From: Argyresthia goedartella | Taxonomy: Eukaryota > Arthropoda > Insecta > Lepidoptera > Argyresthiidae | NCBI GenBank assembly: GCA_949825045.1 | Contig: OX463835.1 | Location: 19,237,201 to 19,301,200 of the forward strand | Reading direction: 5' to 3' | Length of the DNA stretch: 64,000 bases | Shown: one piece after another, positions 40,214-50,909 of the stretch | How positions within the stretch are numbered: the stretch's first letter is position 1 | Layout: every line of letters starts with the position of its first letter | Program-made: the position numbers and the translations under genes | The notes under the pieces: model-generated | Database searches by the model: none | Told to the model about the DNA's origin: nothing | The model's input: only the letters and a program-made list of their open reading frames with translations

Positions 40214-41248
40214 ATGCCACGTCAACGAAGGCATGTGGATACCATTACTGCCACCAGAGCCGTTACATTGATTGCTGAAGGTCATTCACAGCGGTCTGTA
40301 GCTTTTTCGTTGGGTTTCTCTCGCCGAGCCATCCAAAATGTGTGGGATCGGTTCCAAGAGACTGGCAGTGTTGCAAGAAGGCCTGGATCGGGCAGGGTGC
40401 GAGCGACTACGGCACAAGAGGATCGCTACATCCGATTGAGTGCCCGTCGAGAGCGCTCTGTGACGGCACGTAAGTTACAAAATCGCCTACGGTTGACAAC
40501 GGGGACTCGTGTTTGTGACCAAACGATACGTAATCGACTGCATGAAGACCAGCAAAGGTCCAGATGCCGAGTAGTACGAATTCCTTTATCTAGGGTTCAA
40601 CGTGGAAATCGTTTAAGTTTTTGCCGCGAACATTCAGATTGGAGCATGAATCAATGGGGTATGGTGCTCTTCACAGATGAGTGTAAAGTGAAGCTTTGTA
40701 GTGATGATCGGCGGATTAGAGTATGGAGACGACAGGGTGAGAGATTTTCCGATGTCTGCATCAAGGAAGTTGACCGCTTTGGAGGTCCTAGTGTGATGGT
40801 TTGGGCTGGGATTAGCTTGCAAGGCAAAACTGAGCTGGTTTTTTTATATAAAGGCACAGTAACTGCACAACGGTACATCGATGAAGTCATCAGGCCTCAT
40901 GTGATTCCATTCTCACAGAGAGTGGGGCCAGGGTTTTGGTTAATGCATGACAATGCCCGCCCACACACAGCTCGGGCCACTCAGACTGTACTGGATGACT
41001 CCCATATTCGTGTCCTACCATGGCCAGCGTATAGTCCGGATTTAAATCCAATAGAGCATATGTGGGACCAATTGAAACGAAGGGTTAGGGAGCATGAGCA
41101 AGAGGTTCACAACCAGCAACAGCTTATGGATGCTCTGAAACGTGCGTGGGAAGAGATACCTGATGAAAACATCAGAAACTTAATCGAGAGTATGCATTCA
41201 AGGCTCCAGGAGTGTGAAAACAGGAGAGGAGGACCCACCCGTTACTAA
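40214..41248 (+). CDS. Tc1-family DD34E transposase, apparently intact
   Basis: 344 aa from ATG 40214. Two helix-turn-helix DNA-binding segments occupy about residues 10-110 (QRSVAFSLGFSRRAIQNVW). The DDE core is complete: D in LFTDECKV, D in LMHDNARPH, and E in PDLNPIEHMWD, with GGPSVMVWAGI between. No frameshifts. Cut-and-paste transposition into TA is expected. Confidence 0.92.
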   Translation: MPRQRRHVDTITATRAVTLIAEGHSQRSVAFSLGFSRRAIQNVWDRFQETGSVARRPGSGRVRATTAQEDRYIRLSARRERSVTARKLQNRLRLTTGTRVCDQTIRNRLHEDQQRSRCRVVRIPLSRVQRGNRLSFCREHSDWSMNQWGMVLFTDECKVKLCSDDRRIRVWRRQGERFSDVCIKEVDRFGGPSVMVWAGISLQGKTELVFLYKGTVTAQRYIDEVIRPHVIPFSQRVGPGFWLMHDNARPHTARATQTVLDDSHIRVLPWPAYSPDLNPIEHMWDQLKRRVREHEQEVHNQQQLMDALKRAWEEIPDENIRNLIESMHSRLQECENRRGGPTRY

Positions 41249-41353
41249 ACCATAAAAAAACAGCTTGTGTCATTTTTTTTTTTTTTTTTTATTTATTTAT
41301 TTAAGATCGCTCAAACAGCTAAGGTCATTAGCGACCACTATAGGGATACAATA

Positions 41354-42502
41354 TTAAATCAAGTCGTAGTAGTTGATAAGCTTGAGAAATTTAACAGATT
41401 TTTTTGAATTATTTAAACAATCCTTCAGATTATTAGGAAGATTAACAGTTAATCGTTCTGTGTTATACATTGGACAATCAATAAACAAGTGTTTGACAGA
41501 TAAATCACTACTACACCTTAGACATTTTTTCTTAGGTTCCTTAGTTATCAGATACAAATGAGTAACATTACAATGACCTATTCTTAATCTATTCATAACT
41601 ACTTGGTCTTTTCTATTGTTTACATGGAATTTACTCTTTTCGAATACTGATTTTCTTATCTCATATAAGGCACTATTGTTATTTTTTACCCAACAGCTGT
41701 TCCATAATCTTTTAATATTCAGTTTAAGGTATTTCTTAAGGTCTGGGTTATTAATAGTCGTATAATTGCATTGCTCATATCTCGTAGCGTTTTTGGCTGC
41801 GGTGTCCGCCCTTTCATTTCCGGGAATACCCTGATGACTAGGTATCCAGAATAATTCTACAACGCATTGTTTATCCATTAGATCTAGTAGGTTTTCTCTT
41901 ATTAAATTAACCAAAGGGTCATTATTATTAATATTAGATATTGCTTTGAGGGATGACATTGAATCGGAAAAGATAATGTGTTTTTTTGAATTCGAGTAGT
42001 CATTAATTACCTCTAGGCATTTTAGGATTGCAACGGCTTCGCATGTGAAAATAGATGCATAGTTTTGTAATCTGTACCTATATGTATCGTTTGTTGTCAC
42101 GATCGCGCAACCGGTTCTACCCTCACAAACGGAGCCATCCGTATAGTATAGCATAAACTCTGGGTACCTATCTTTAATTTCATAAAAAAGGTTCTTATAA
42201 ATATAATCAGGAGTGGAATCTCTGGGGTACTTGTAAGCTAGATCTAGGTTAATTTTAGGTTCGATTTTTGTCCATGGCGGATACGTGGGATGTTTACGTG
42301 GGAATACGGTAGGTAATTCAAAATTAATTTCGGATAGATATTTTTTAAGTCTAAGTCTTAAGGGGACGGGGAGAGATGGCAGTAGGTTGTATTCAATATC
42401 AGACGGTAGTGAAGTTTTCGAGAGAAATGTCTTGTTATTGTTGGTTATATGGTTAATCGCGTATGAAAGGCACAATTCTTTTCTTCGAAAAATTAAAGGC
42501 AT
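41354..42502 (-). pseudogene. I-like LINE ORF2, RNase H and C-terminal domain
   Basis: RNase H motifs: YTDGSVCEG, FTCEAVAIL, IIFSDSMSSL, and WIPSHQGIPGNERADTAAK. A terminal Cys/His finger (CLRCSSDLSVKHLFIDC) follows. It is out of frame with the RT block to the right (break near 42550), so ORF2 is disabled by at least one indel. Confidence 0.82.
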
Positions 42503-42595
42503 TTCGTTTGCCTCAGCAAGGATACTGCTTACTGGGCTAGTTCTAAAGGCTCCTAAACTTAACCTTAGACAGGTGTTATGTGTACTATCTAGAAG

Positions 42596-44362
42596 TTATA
42601 AAATACTGGGAGAGGCTGAATCATAAATAATTGAACCATAATCGATTTTCTGTCTAATTAATGCTTTGTACGTATTTTTAATGCATGTGCTATCTGAACC
42701 CCATTTATTGGATGATAAAATTTTTACAATATTCATTCTGTTATAACACTCGGACTTTAACTTTTTTATGTGGTTTACCCAATTCATTTTTGGATCAAAC
42801 GTTAAGCCTAAAATTTTCAAATTATTAACTTCTTTAATTTTATGATTGTTCATAGTTAAGTTAATTTTACCTTTTTTTTTTCGTTTTGATAGAATCATTG
42901 ATTCTGTTTTTGATACTGAAAATTTAAATCCAGTATTTATACACCATTCACTAAGTTTATCTAAGGTGTTTTGCAAGAGTTTCTCAGTAGGTTTAAGATT
43001 GTTACCGCTACATAATATTGTAAAGTCATCTGCAAATAAACATCCCTTTACAGGTCGTTCTATAACATCTAGCACATTATTTATCGAGATCAAAAACAGG
43101 ATAACACTTAAAACAGATCCTTGGGGTAGGCCATTTTCAGTAACGAATGGATCCGAGATTGTATTTTCAATTTTAACCCTTATAGTTCTATTAGTTAAAA
43201 AATTGATAACAAAGGAGAGGATGTTGCCTTTTATATTAAATTGTTCCAGGAGTGATATAACTCTGTGTTTCCATACCATCTCATATGCTTTTTCTAAATC
43301 TAGAGCGACAGCTACCACACTATTTTTGTTTGCAAAAGATGTTAGAATTTCGTTTTCTAAAAAGGATAAATGGTCTGAAGTTGACCTAAACTTTCTAAAT
43401 CCAAATTGGTAAGGTAATAGAAGTTGATTATGTTCCAGGTACCATCTCAATCTATTACTTACAATTTTTTCAAACAATTTACAAAGATTACATGTAAGAG
43501 ATATAGGTCTATAGCTTGCGGTAGTAGTGGGAGGTTTACCTGGTTTTGGGATAGGTATAACAGTAGCTTCTCTCCACTGATCCGGGAAGACTTGGTTTGA
43601 CCAGATGTAATTATAAATGTCCAAGAGTCTTTCAAGAGCTACCAATGGAAGTTTTTTGATTAAACTATTGGATATTTGATCAGGACCTGGACTTGAGTCT
43701 CCTAATATATGTAAAACTGAGTAAAGTTCATGTAGAGTAATGGGCTCGTTAATTGAATTACTATTATCTTGTAAATTAAATACGGTGTTTGCGCCTTCTA
43801 TTAGATTTTTATATTGTAAAAAGTCATTATTATAATTACTTGAGCTAGATTTTTTGGCAAAAGCTGTTACTAATAATTCTGAGTGTATTTTTGGGTCACA
43901 ACATAATTCCCCTTCATTGTTTTTTAAAATTATTGTTTCTTTTTTTCTTTTTTGGCCGTTAATAGAATTAATTTTTCGCCATATGATTCCTATGTGAGTA
44001 TGACTATTAATCGACGCTATAAAATTTTCCCAATCAGTTTTACTGCTTTCTTTAAATAGTCTTCTAGTTCTAGATCTATTTTTACGGTATTCTATTTTTA
44101 GTAATTCTTGATTATGTTGGTGTTCTTGCTTAAAAAGTTCGTTATCCTGGTTATCTTGGTTCTTCCTCGATTCCTTAAGGTATTTTCTATAAGCTTTTTT
44201 TGTTTGCTTTAGTGACTTGGAACATTCTTCGTTCCACCATGGAACTTGTTTCTTTTTTAATTTTCCAGAGGTTTTTGGTATGTGTTTTTCGGCTGAACTG
44301 ATTATTGTTTGATTAAATTCAATCACTACATCGTTAATACGGATATTGGAAGAGAGATTCAA
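42596..44362 (-). pseudogene. I-like LINE ORF2, reverse transcriptase
   Basis: RT motifs in order: PDQISNSLIKKLP, YRPISLTCNLCKLFEK, GFRKFRSTSDHL, VALDLEKAYEMVW, LPQGSVLSVILF, and the catalytic CLFADDFTIL. The frame is open for 588 codons. It continues in other frames into EN on the right and RNase H on the left. Confidence 0.85.
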
Positions 44363-44469
44363 TTTATCTAATTGTTTAATGTTACATTCTATTTCACAAC
44401 GAAAGTTGGGCCAATCTGCGCTCTGATATTTCCAATGTTGTGGGATTTTAAGAGCAGTTGGGTTTAAAT

Positions 44470-45150
44470 CTATTTGTGATGTAATGATAATAGGAAAGTG
44501 GTCACTGTCGTAAAGATCTTCAAATGCATTCCAATCGAAATAAGATGATATACTTCGTGAAGCAGAGTTAAATCAATACTACTTGTATGGCCGTTACTGT
44601 TATTGAAGTGCGTAGGCTGGTAGGAGTTGAGAAGAATAATATCCTCATTTACATCTAACCAATCAGCTATCATTTTACCCCTCTGGTCACAGCGATTTGA
44701 ACTCCAATAGAAATGGTGACCATTAAAGTCTCCCAATAAAACGAAAGGGATTGGTAGTTGTTTAACTAAATCATTTAAGTCATTTTCATTAAAGGAACAG
44801 CTGTTGGGTAAGTACAAGTTACAGATAGTTACAGCCAGTGGAAATTTAATTCTTATCGCTATTACTTCTAGATTACTGATAATATCGATACGTTCAGGGA
44901 GTGTGTGAGGTTTTACATATGTAGCTACTCCACCACTAGCTATATTGCTGTGTGTACGATTTTTGTAAAAGTAATCATAATTCTTTAACTTAGCACAATA
45001 ATTGTTTTTAAAATTGGTTTCTTGTATACAGAAGCATAATGGATCAACCTCGTTTAGTATAAGTTTTATGTTTTCAAATCTGACGTGGAACCCATTAACG
45101 TTCCACTGTAATTTTTTTTTAAGGTAAAACTACCTAACTATATATATATA
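44470..45150 (-). pseudogene. I-like LINE ORF2, apurinic endonuclease domain
   Basis: From about 45150: LQWNVNGFHVRFENIKLIL, CFCIQETNF, and SGGVATYVK. Then, from 44817 downward, LLGDFNGHHFYWSS and SSIDLTLL. The C-terminal end is frameshifted near 44550 before the RT block. Confidence 0.78.
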
Positions 45151-45166
45151 TGTATAATAAGGATTG

Positions 45167-46411
45167 TTACTGAGTCTTCCCCGAGTTAATATCTTGCAGT
45201 TTTCTGGAAAATCTTGAGCATCTGTTTTTTAAATTCTTATTCATTTTAGGATGGAGGAATAAGCACATATCAATTAATTCAGGAATATTTTCGGAGTAGT
45301 CCATGATTATTTCTTGAATATTTTGTTTATTGCGTGATCTATCTAAAAGACTGATGAATTGGTCCAACGTAATGGGGAAGCGAGATGTGTTTTCAGATTC
45401 TTTCAATTCTATTTGTATATCGTTCCAAACTTGTTCTTCTGTCCTGTTGTCTAAAGTTTTCTTCTTCTTTTTAAGCGACTTGTTGTTTGGCGATTCTTCT
45501 TCAACAGAATAGTTACTATCGGTGTCATCTGTACAGTCACTCAATGGTAGGGAGGTAAAAGGAGATTCCGAAATAAAATCAGTTTGTTTGTTATCTGATT
45601 CTGAAAGCTCCGATTTGGTGGTTGAGTGGATGCGCTTATTGCCTTTGTTGAAATCTGGCTTGCTGGGTGGTTGATTGGTGTTGGTGGATTGAGTCTGAGG
45701 TTTGTTAAACTTTATAGGAAGAAAGCTGGAAGTTTCTTTATTTTCTTGTGTGTGACTCTGACTATAAATGGGCTGTGTCGACATAGGAGGTTGATTACTT
45801 TGTGGACAGTGTTTAGCTAAATGTCCCATACCATTGCATACAAAGCACTTCATTGATTCATTTGTGATGTAAATCCAGTAGTTGGTATCGTCATAATTGA
45901 TAAGCATCGATTCTGGTAGTCTTTTTTCATCCTCCGGGGAAACGTACACTTGACGTCGGAAACTCATAATATGTGAAAAGCCAGGGTCGGATATTCCGAC
46001 TTTCATGTAAGTAATGGGAGACATGATTTTAATACTCATTTCATTGAATTTTTCCTCTATTACTTCATGTGGAATGACGGGGCAAACATTGGATTGAACA
46101 ATTCGTTTGTTTCTTGTTAATAGTGGTCGAATTTCCAGTAGATGGTCTTTGACTTTGACTTTTTTGACTACATCAACAAGTTCGTCTGTTGTTTGCTTTG
46201 AATCCAAATAAACACATATTCTGGAATTGGATATACGTGATATAAAACGGATTGACGATGATTTGGTAACCTTTGACAGCGATAGTAGATAGTCTCTTAT
46301 CATGATTCCGTCTATAGAATCTATTATAATGGCTTGATGTTTTGTGGGGTGGGTACTTTTAGAAGTAACATTGGCGTAACCTACATTGGGGCTGGGAGTT
46401 GGTTCTTCCAT
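45167..46411 (-). CDS. I-like LINE ORF1 (gag-like, CCHC knuckle)
   Basis: 415 codons from ATG 46411 (MEEPTPSPN). An RRM/PRE-C2HC-like middle region leads to a single CCHC knuckle, CFVCNGMGHLAKHC, near residue 200. A Gln/Ser/Thr-rich stretch, an acidic stretch and a basic KKKKK patch follow. The frame is intact, in contrast to ORF2. Confidence 0.75.
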   Translation of the reverse strand: MEEPTPSPNVGYANVTSKSTHPTKHQAIIIDSIDGIMIRDYLLSLSKVTKSSSIRFISRISNSRICVYLDSKQTTDELVDVVKKVKVKDHLLEIRPLLTRNKRIVQSNVCPVIPHEVIEEKFNEMSIKIMSPITYMKVGISDPGFSHIMSFRRQVYVSPEDEKRLPESMLINYDDTNYWIYITNESMKCFVCNGMGHLAKHCPQSNQPPMSTQPIYSQSHTQENKETSSFLPIKFNKPQTQSTNTNQPPSKPDFNKGNKRIHSTTKSELSESDNKQTDFISESPFTSLPLSDCTDDTDSNYSVEEESPNNKSLKKKKKTLDNRTEEQVWNDIQIELKESENTSRFPITLDQFISLLDRSRNKQNIQEIIMDYSENIPELIDMCLFLHPKMNKNLKNRCSRFSRKLQDINSGKTQ

Positions 46412-46805
46412 GTTAAAATGAGGTGCTCCTGTTGCCAGGAGCACCCTCCAAAACTAGAAGTATTCCCTCTAATGTGATATTGAATAATTACTCGCGGCGA
46501 GACAGCGCATTTATCGAATTACGATAAGACGCGTGAACCGAATGGCGGCCGCGGGGTAACTGAGTTTTTGTTTTGTTTTGCAAAGAGTTTCTGTTTAGTT
46601 TTTGCTGTTGACAATGAACTAATTTCATGTTAATTGAAATAAGTGAAACAATTGACTACACAATTAAATGGTTATTAGCATAAGTTAAAACAAAAGCCTT
46701 GTTACATGTTATTTTAATAAATAAACATTACTGTTTACTATATTTTTCACGTAGCAATCAAAATACTTAGTGGCCCCTATTTTCTTTTGAGTAGTATACT
46801 TTCAC

Positions 46806-47410
46806 TTAGGTAAAAACAACGAACGTGTCAAACTGTTTGAAATTCGTTCCATGTCATATCCGTGTTAACACGTTCGTCATATATATGTCGTAAATTAATG
46901 TCATCTTGTTTAAAAAGTACAAGTAGGTTTGCATTGTCTCTAACAAGTTGTTTAGGTATTTTAGTATAAGTCTGGTTTAAATAAAAACAATCAAGATTAT
47001 TGTGTCTGCCCATTGCGAAATAATTGCGCATGTTGTTTTGATTTTCACATGCGACATCATCAAATATGATGTCGCGTGTAAGTTGATTTCGCTTCCTCCG
47101 TGCTGAGTACTTGCTGATTAGCATGGTATTTAAAGAACGATACACTCGGAACTAAACTTAGGACCTTCTCAAGAAATTCGTATTTTGGTTGATGTATGGT
47201 TTTTGGATAAACATAAACATTCTGGAAGTGAAGCCCATTTTCATGTAATAGAAGATCGACCATCAGATTTTTTTTCCCGCAGTTTGACGGCCCGCATATC
47301 AGGCATCGTATGGAATTTGGTAACAGGTCACCATGGAGAAGTATTTTAGTTGTGTCAGAAGTACATAATTTATCTAAGTGTAATGTACTTTTTTGCTTTA
47401 AAATTTTCAT
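46806..47410 (-). pseudogene. Packaging ATPase of Maverick 2 (disabled)
   Basis: From ATG 47410 (MKILKQKS). The Walker A region reads GPSNCGKKN, so the Thr/Ser that should follow the catalytic Lys is Lys. A frameshift near 47090 precedes IFDDVACEN, FAMGRHNN and FYLNQTY. About 25 codons are missing near the end, after which the last codons (FDTFVV) match the end of the intact ATPase. Confidence 0.8.
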
Positions 47411-47544
47411 CTTGAAATCGGTATGATTCACTTGGGAATCTGTATAAGACTACACATATATTGAATATTGATAACATTATATTGTGTAGCAGAATGTAAA
47501 CAGCGTGGTTCTGGATCAAGAAACATCCGATCCCGGACTTAGGC

Positions 47545-47830
47545 TTTCCGTCGTGAAATGAATTTGAACTGCCAATCAATAGGTTTTTCGATCCATCTGT
47601 CGACTCTTTCCGTCGTGAAATGAATTTGAACTGTCAATAGGTTTTTCGATCCATCTGTCGAGCCCATAGGCCTGAACGATCGTGAAATGAATTTGAACTG
47701 TCAATAGGTTTTTCGATCCATCTGTCGACTCTTTCCGTCGTGAAATGATTTTGAACTGTCAATAGGATTTTCGATCCACCTGTCGAGCCCGTAAGCCCGA
47801 ACTATCGTTAAGTGAATTTAAGCTGTCAAT
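47545..47830. repeat. Tandem repeat, five units of about 58-67 bp
   Basis: Units marked by CGTGAAATGAATTTGAACTG begin at 47552, 47614, 47681, 47739 and (diverged) 47806. Spacings 62, 67, 58 and 67 suggest a two-part higher-order unit of about 125-130 bp. It lies between the Maverick 2 ATPase and Tc1 element B. No ORF is supported. Confidence 0.8.
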
Positions 47831-48021
47831 ATCTACCTACTCATGTACACAGTATCTTACCTCTCTCTCTCCACCATATTTTGCATCGCTTGCGAGGCAC
47901 CGGGTACGGGGTTCACAGCAGGTATAAAAGGGTAAATTTCCCAAATTAGCCATTATTCATCAATTAGCTCTCTACCTACACACTCGCTCACGAACAATAC
48001 GGGTCTTGAAAAAGCCGAAGA

Positions 48022-48115
48022 ATGGATACAACACCAGAACAAGCTGCCCAAGCTGTGGCCCTTATTCAAGCAGGGTTTAATCATGCTCAAGTGGCTCGGC
48101 AGCTGAACCTCAGTC
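48022..48115 (+). pseudogene. Tc1 element B transposase, N-terminal piece
   Basis: From ATG 48022: MDTTPEQAAQAVALIQ and then ARQLNLS, the first helix-turn-helix. It is cut by a LINE at 48115 and continues at 50034. Confidence 0.75.
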
Positions 48116-50033
48116 GTGTGGTCTGCGGAGTGTGTTCTCGCGCGCGCGAGAACCACTACGGTTGCGGGGTCGAGGACTTATGGTTGCCTCATGCCCGCGG
48201 CGTCAACTCGGGGGGTAACGTCCCCCCCGGTCTTGGGTGGCCCCTACTTGTCAGGGGCCTCGCGTGGTCTTCGTTGTGCTGTGCTTTCGCCGTCTATTGG
48301 CATACACTGGCGAGAACGGTGCGGGAGCTTCTTCTTCTTCACTGCGCCGTGCTTTCGCCCTCTTCTGCGGGCTTACACTGGCGACAGTGGGATGAGCAGC
48401 AACTCTCTTGGGAGTGGTCTGCCTTCAGGCGGAGTGCGTGATGCGGAGCAATGTCGTGGAGATGTGCGTGGCGGCTGTTGTCGGCGCAATCGTACATGCG
48501 CCGTGCCAGCCGCGCGACGAATTTCTCCACTGTGGGCATCCGGGTATCCCTCATGATGGTGGTGTTGCGCACGTACCGCCCGGCTCCTGTGATCACCCGC
48601 AGGGAGATGTTCTGGAACCGCTGCAGCCGTGCCTTCTGGGTCTTCGACAGCAGGGCGTACCATGCTGGAGCCGCGTAGGTGAGCCGCGAGCGCACATAGG
48701 CCTTGTACACCCGCAGCTTGGCTCTCAGAGGCAGGCTGGACGACAGGACAGGCCGGAGCATTGCCCGCGCGGCTTTGGCCCGGTTGATGCAGTGTTGCAC
48801 CATCGGGACCATGCGCAGCGAGCAGTCGATGTTGCAACCGAGGTATTTCACCGTCGATTGCCACTCGATGTCCCGGCCCCTCAGCTGTAGCGGGGTCGGA
48901 CGGCGGGAGCGGGTGGTCAACAGGGCTGTTGTCTTCCCGACGTTCACCGCGGTCCGCCACTTGTCCAGCCAGGGCGGCAGCAGGTCCAGGAGTCGCTGCA
49001 TCTTCCTGCAGGCGAGCTCAATTTTGCGCGACGACGCGAAGTAGGCGCTGTCGTCTGCGTAGAGGGCGAGCACAACGTCTTCCACCCCCTCCTCGAGATG
49101 GCCCTCGAGTGTGGGGATGTCGTTGGTGTAGAGCGCGTAGAGCACCGGCGAAAGGCAGCTGCCTTGCGGGACTCCTGCGCTGATGGCCTTCGTCTGGGAG
49201 TGTGCATTCTCGACCGAGACGAAGAACCGCCGGTCTTCCAGGAAGGAGGCCACGATCTGCCCGATCATTGGGGGCACACCTGCGTCCAGGAGCTTGAAGA
49301 GGAGCCCCTCGTGCCACACTCGGTCAAAGGCCTTCTCGATGTCAAGAAAGACCCCGACGGTGTATCGGCCCCTGTTCAGCTCCGACGCCAGGTAGTGTAG
49401 GACTCTCGCCAACTGGAGCGTCGTGCTGTGGCTGTCACGGAAGCCATGTTGCTCTGCCCTCAGCTGGATGTGGGGCAGGATTCTCCGTAACAGCAGGCGC
49501 TCAAACAGCTTGGCGATATGAGGCAGCAGGGTGATCGGGCGGTAGCCTCCCGGGTGTCTTCTGTCCTTCCCCGGCTTGGGGATGACGATCACCTTGCCCT
49601 CCTTCCAGAGGGCGGGGAAGTGACCGGTACGCAGGATGCCTTTGAACAGCCGCGTCAGCGAGACGACGGCTTTCCTTGGCAGCTGTACTAGGGCCCCCGC
49701 GACGACTCCGTCCGGGCCCGGGGCCTTCCGCTGGTTCAGCTTCAGGGCCACCTTCCGGACTTCGCGGGGCGACATGAAGTAGTCGCCGGCGAGGGGAGGC
49801 GCGGGGGCCGCCAGGAAGCGCTCTACGCGCTCCACAACAGCGGCGTTGTGCTCGTAGTCGGCGATGGGGTTGGGCTGGAACTGCCCAGCGAAGTGGTCCG
49901 CCAGGATGGCGGCTCGATCTCGTGCGGCGTAGCGGCGCCTGCCCGTGTGATCAAACATGGGGCAGACCGGCTCGGGAGTTGATGTCAGGCTGCGGTTCAG
50001 GCGGTGAAGGGCGGTGTCATCTTGGGAGGCCTG
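48116..50033 (-). mobile_element. 5'-truncated Jockey/R1-type LINE with 11-bp target duplication
   Basis: GAACCTCAGTC occurs at 48105-48115 and again at 50034-50044, a perfect 11-bp duplication. The insert is GC-rich, unlike its surroundings. The 3'UTR (48116-48338) contains two related 40-bp units (GTGCTTTCGCC ... ACACTGGCGA). Coding starts inside the EN-RT linker, so the endonuclease is absent. Confidence 0.85.
48339..49958 (-). CDS. Jockey/R1-type LINE reverse transcriptase
   Basis: 539 codons without a stop. Motifs: YRPITLLPHIAKLFE, HGFRDSHSTTLQLA, VFLDIEKAFDRVWH, VPQGSCLSPVLYALYTND, and the catalytic ALYADDSAYFAS, then VKYLGCNID. Codon use is strongly GC-biased compared with all neighbours. 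It ends without an RNase H. Confidence 0.85.
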   Translation of the reverse strand: MFDHTGRRRYAARDRAAILADHFAGQFQPNPIADYEHNAAVVERVERFLAAPAPPLAGDYFMSPREVRKVALKLNQRKAPGPDGVVAGALVQLPRKAVVSLTRLFKGILRTGHFPALWKEGKVIVIPKPGKDRRHPGGYRPITLLPHIAKLFERLLLRRILPHIQLRAEQHGFRDSHSTTLQLARVLHYLASELNRGRYTVGVFLDIEKAFDRVWHEGLLFKLLDAGVPPMIGQIVASFLEDRRFFVSVENAHSQTKAISAGVPQGSCLSPVLYALYTNDIPTLEGHLEEGVEDVVLALYADDSAYFASSRKIELACRKMQRLLDLLPPWLDKWRTAVNVGKTTALLTTRSRRPTPLQLRGRDIEWQSTVKYLGCNIDCSLRMVPMVQHCINRAKAARAMLRPVLSSSLPLRAKLRVYKAYVRSRLTYAAPAWYALLSKTQKARLQRFQNISLRVITGAGRYVRNTTIMRDTRMPTVEKFVARLARRMYDCADNSRHAHLHDIAPHHALRLKADHSQESCCSSHCRQCKPAEEGESTAQ

Positions 50034-50044
50034 GAACCTCAGTC

Positions 50045-50909
50045 ATTCTGCTGTTCGACGTGTCTACAGACGGTTTCAAGAAACTGGTGGCTATGTTCGG
50101 AGAAGAGGATCTGGCCGACATCGCGTCACCAGTGAGCGAGATGATCGATTTCTCGTAACGACTGCGTTATCAAATCGTCACCTTGACACGGTTCAGCTGC
50201 GACAAAGGCTTCAAGAAGCACGCCATGTTACTGTTAGTCGTTGGACAGTGAGAAGAAGACTTGCAGAAGGCGGCTTGACTGCACACAGGCCAGCTACAGG
50301 TCCGAAATTGACCCCAGCACATCGGCAAGCCAGACTCCGATTTGCAAGACAACATTTGAATTGGACTATGGATCAATGGAGGACTGTATTGTTCTCGGAT
50401 GAATGCAGAATTTGCCTGCATGATGACGGGAGGGGAGAGTATACCGAAGATCTACAGAGCGATTTGCACAATGCTGCATCCGTGAACGCGTTGCATATGG
50501 CGATGGATCTTGGATGGTCTGGGGAGGAATTTATCTTGAAGCAAAGACGGAGATTGTGTACATCGTCGGCCCGGACAACAATAACAGAAGGGGTCTTACT
50601 GCTCAGCGCTACATTGAAGAAGTTCTGGAAGACCATGTGATGCCGTTTGGAGGTCTTATTGGAGATAATTTTCTCTTTATGCAAGACAATGCCCGACCCC
50701 ACACTGCAGCGGCTACGCGTCAATATCTTCAGGAGGTCAACATTCCAGTGATGGAGTGGCCAGCGCGGAGTCCTGACATGAACCCAATTGAACACATGTG
50801 GGCAGAGTTGAAACGGAGAGTTATGGCCAGAGATGCCCCTCCCACAAATCTCCGTGACCTGCAAATCGCTGTGCAAGAAGAATGGGAGGCGATACCTCGT
50901 CTTTCGTCG
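50045..50909 (+). pseudogene. Tc1 element B transposase, main piece with frameshift
   Basis: The second helix-turn-helix (VRRVYRRFQETGGYVRRRGSGR) is followed by LFSDECRI (first D), a frame break near 50430, GSWMVWGGIY, LFMQDNARPHTAA (second D) and PDMNPIEHMWAE (E). All DD34E residues exist, but the gene is broken by the LINE and the indel. Confidence 0.85.

Larger units (their letters stand above)
41270..46490 (-). mobile_element. I-superfamily LINE (with RNase H) inside Tc1 element A
   Basis: On -, ORF1 (45167-46411) is followed by EN, RT and RNase H, and ends in a poly-A tract (the T-run at 41272-41290 on +). RNase H plus a CCHC ORF1 suggests I/Nimb or LOA type. The 5' boundary near 46490 is approximate, and no target duplication was found. 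The segment 46491-46794 is the remaining Tc1 end sequence. Confidence 0.78.
39938..46794 (+). mobile_element. Tc1/mariner element A, split by an I-like LINE
   Basis: The ends CTACTCAAAAGAAAATA at 39938 and the reverse complement ending at 46794 match over 26 bp with one mismatch. TA flanks both (39936-39937, 46795-46796). It encodes a full DD34E transposase. The LINE lies just after the transposase stop. The element sits between the conserved unknown gene and the ATPase of Maverick 2. Confidence 0.88.
26240..47410. mobile_element. Maverick/Polinton element 2, decayed and interrupted
   Basis: Same order and strands as element 1: PolB and the small ORF on +, then exonuclease-like, capsid-like, fiber-like, conserved unknown and ATPase genes on -. 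Interruptions are a Sola-like transposon (29198-33259), a LINE fragment (about 34800-35975), a LINE fragment with deletion (37227-38612) and a Tc1 element (39938-46794). Missing genes are the capsid N-terminal half, the 46-codon ORF, penton, protease, PLA2 and integrase. Its proteins differ clearly from element 1, so it is a separate lineage rather than a recent duplicate. Termini are not resolved. Confidence 0.85.

Noticed and set aside
47545..47830. CRISPR-like regularly spaced repeat
   Set aside because: The units are contiguous tandem copies with no unique spacers, and the DNA is eukaryotic.
48373..49400. Several long frames opposite and overlapping the GC-rich LINE RT
   Set aside because: High GC reduces stop codons in all frames. 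Only the - strand RT frame has motifs.
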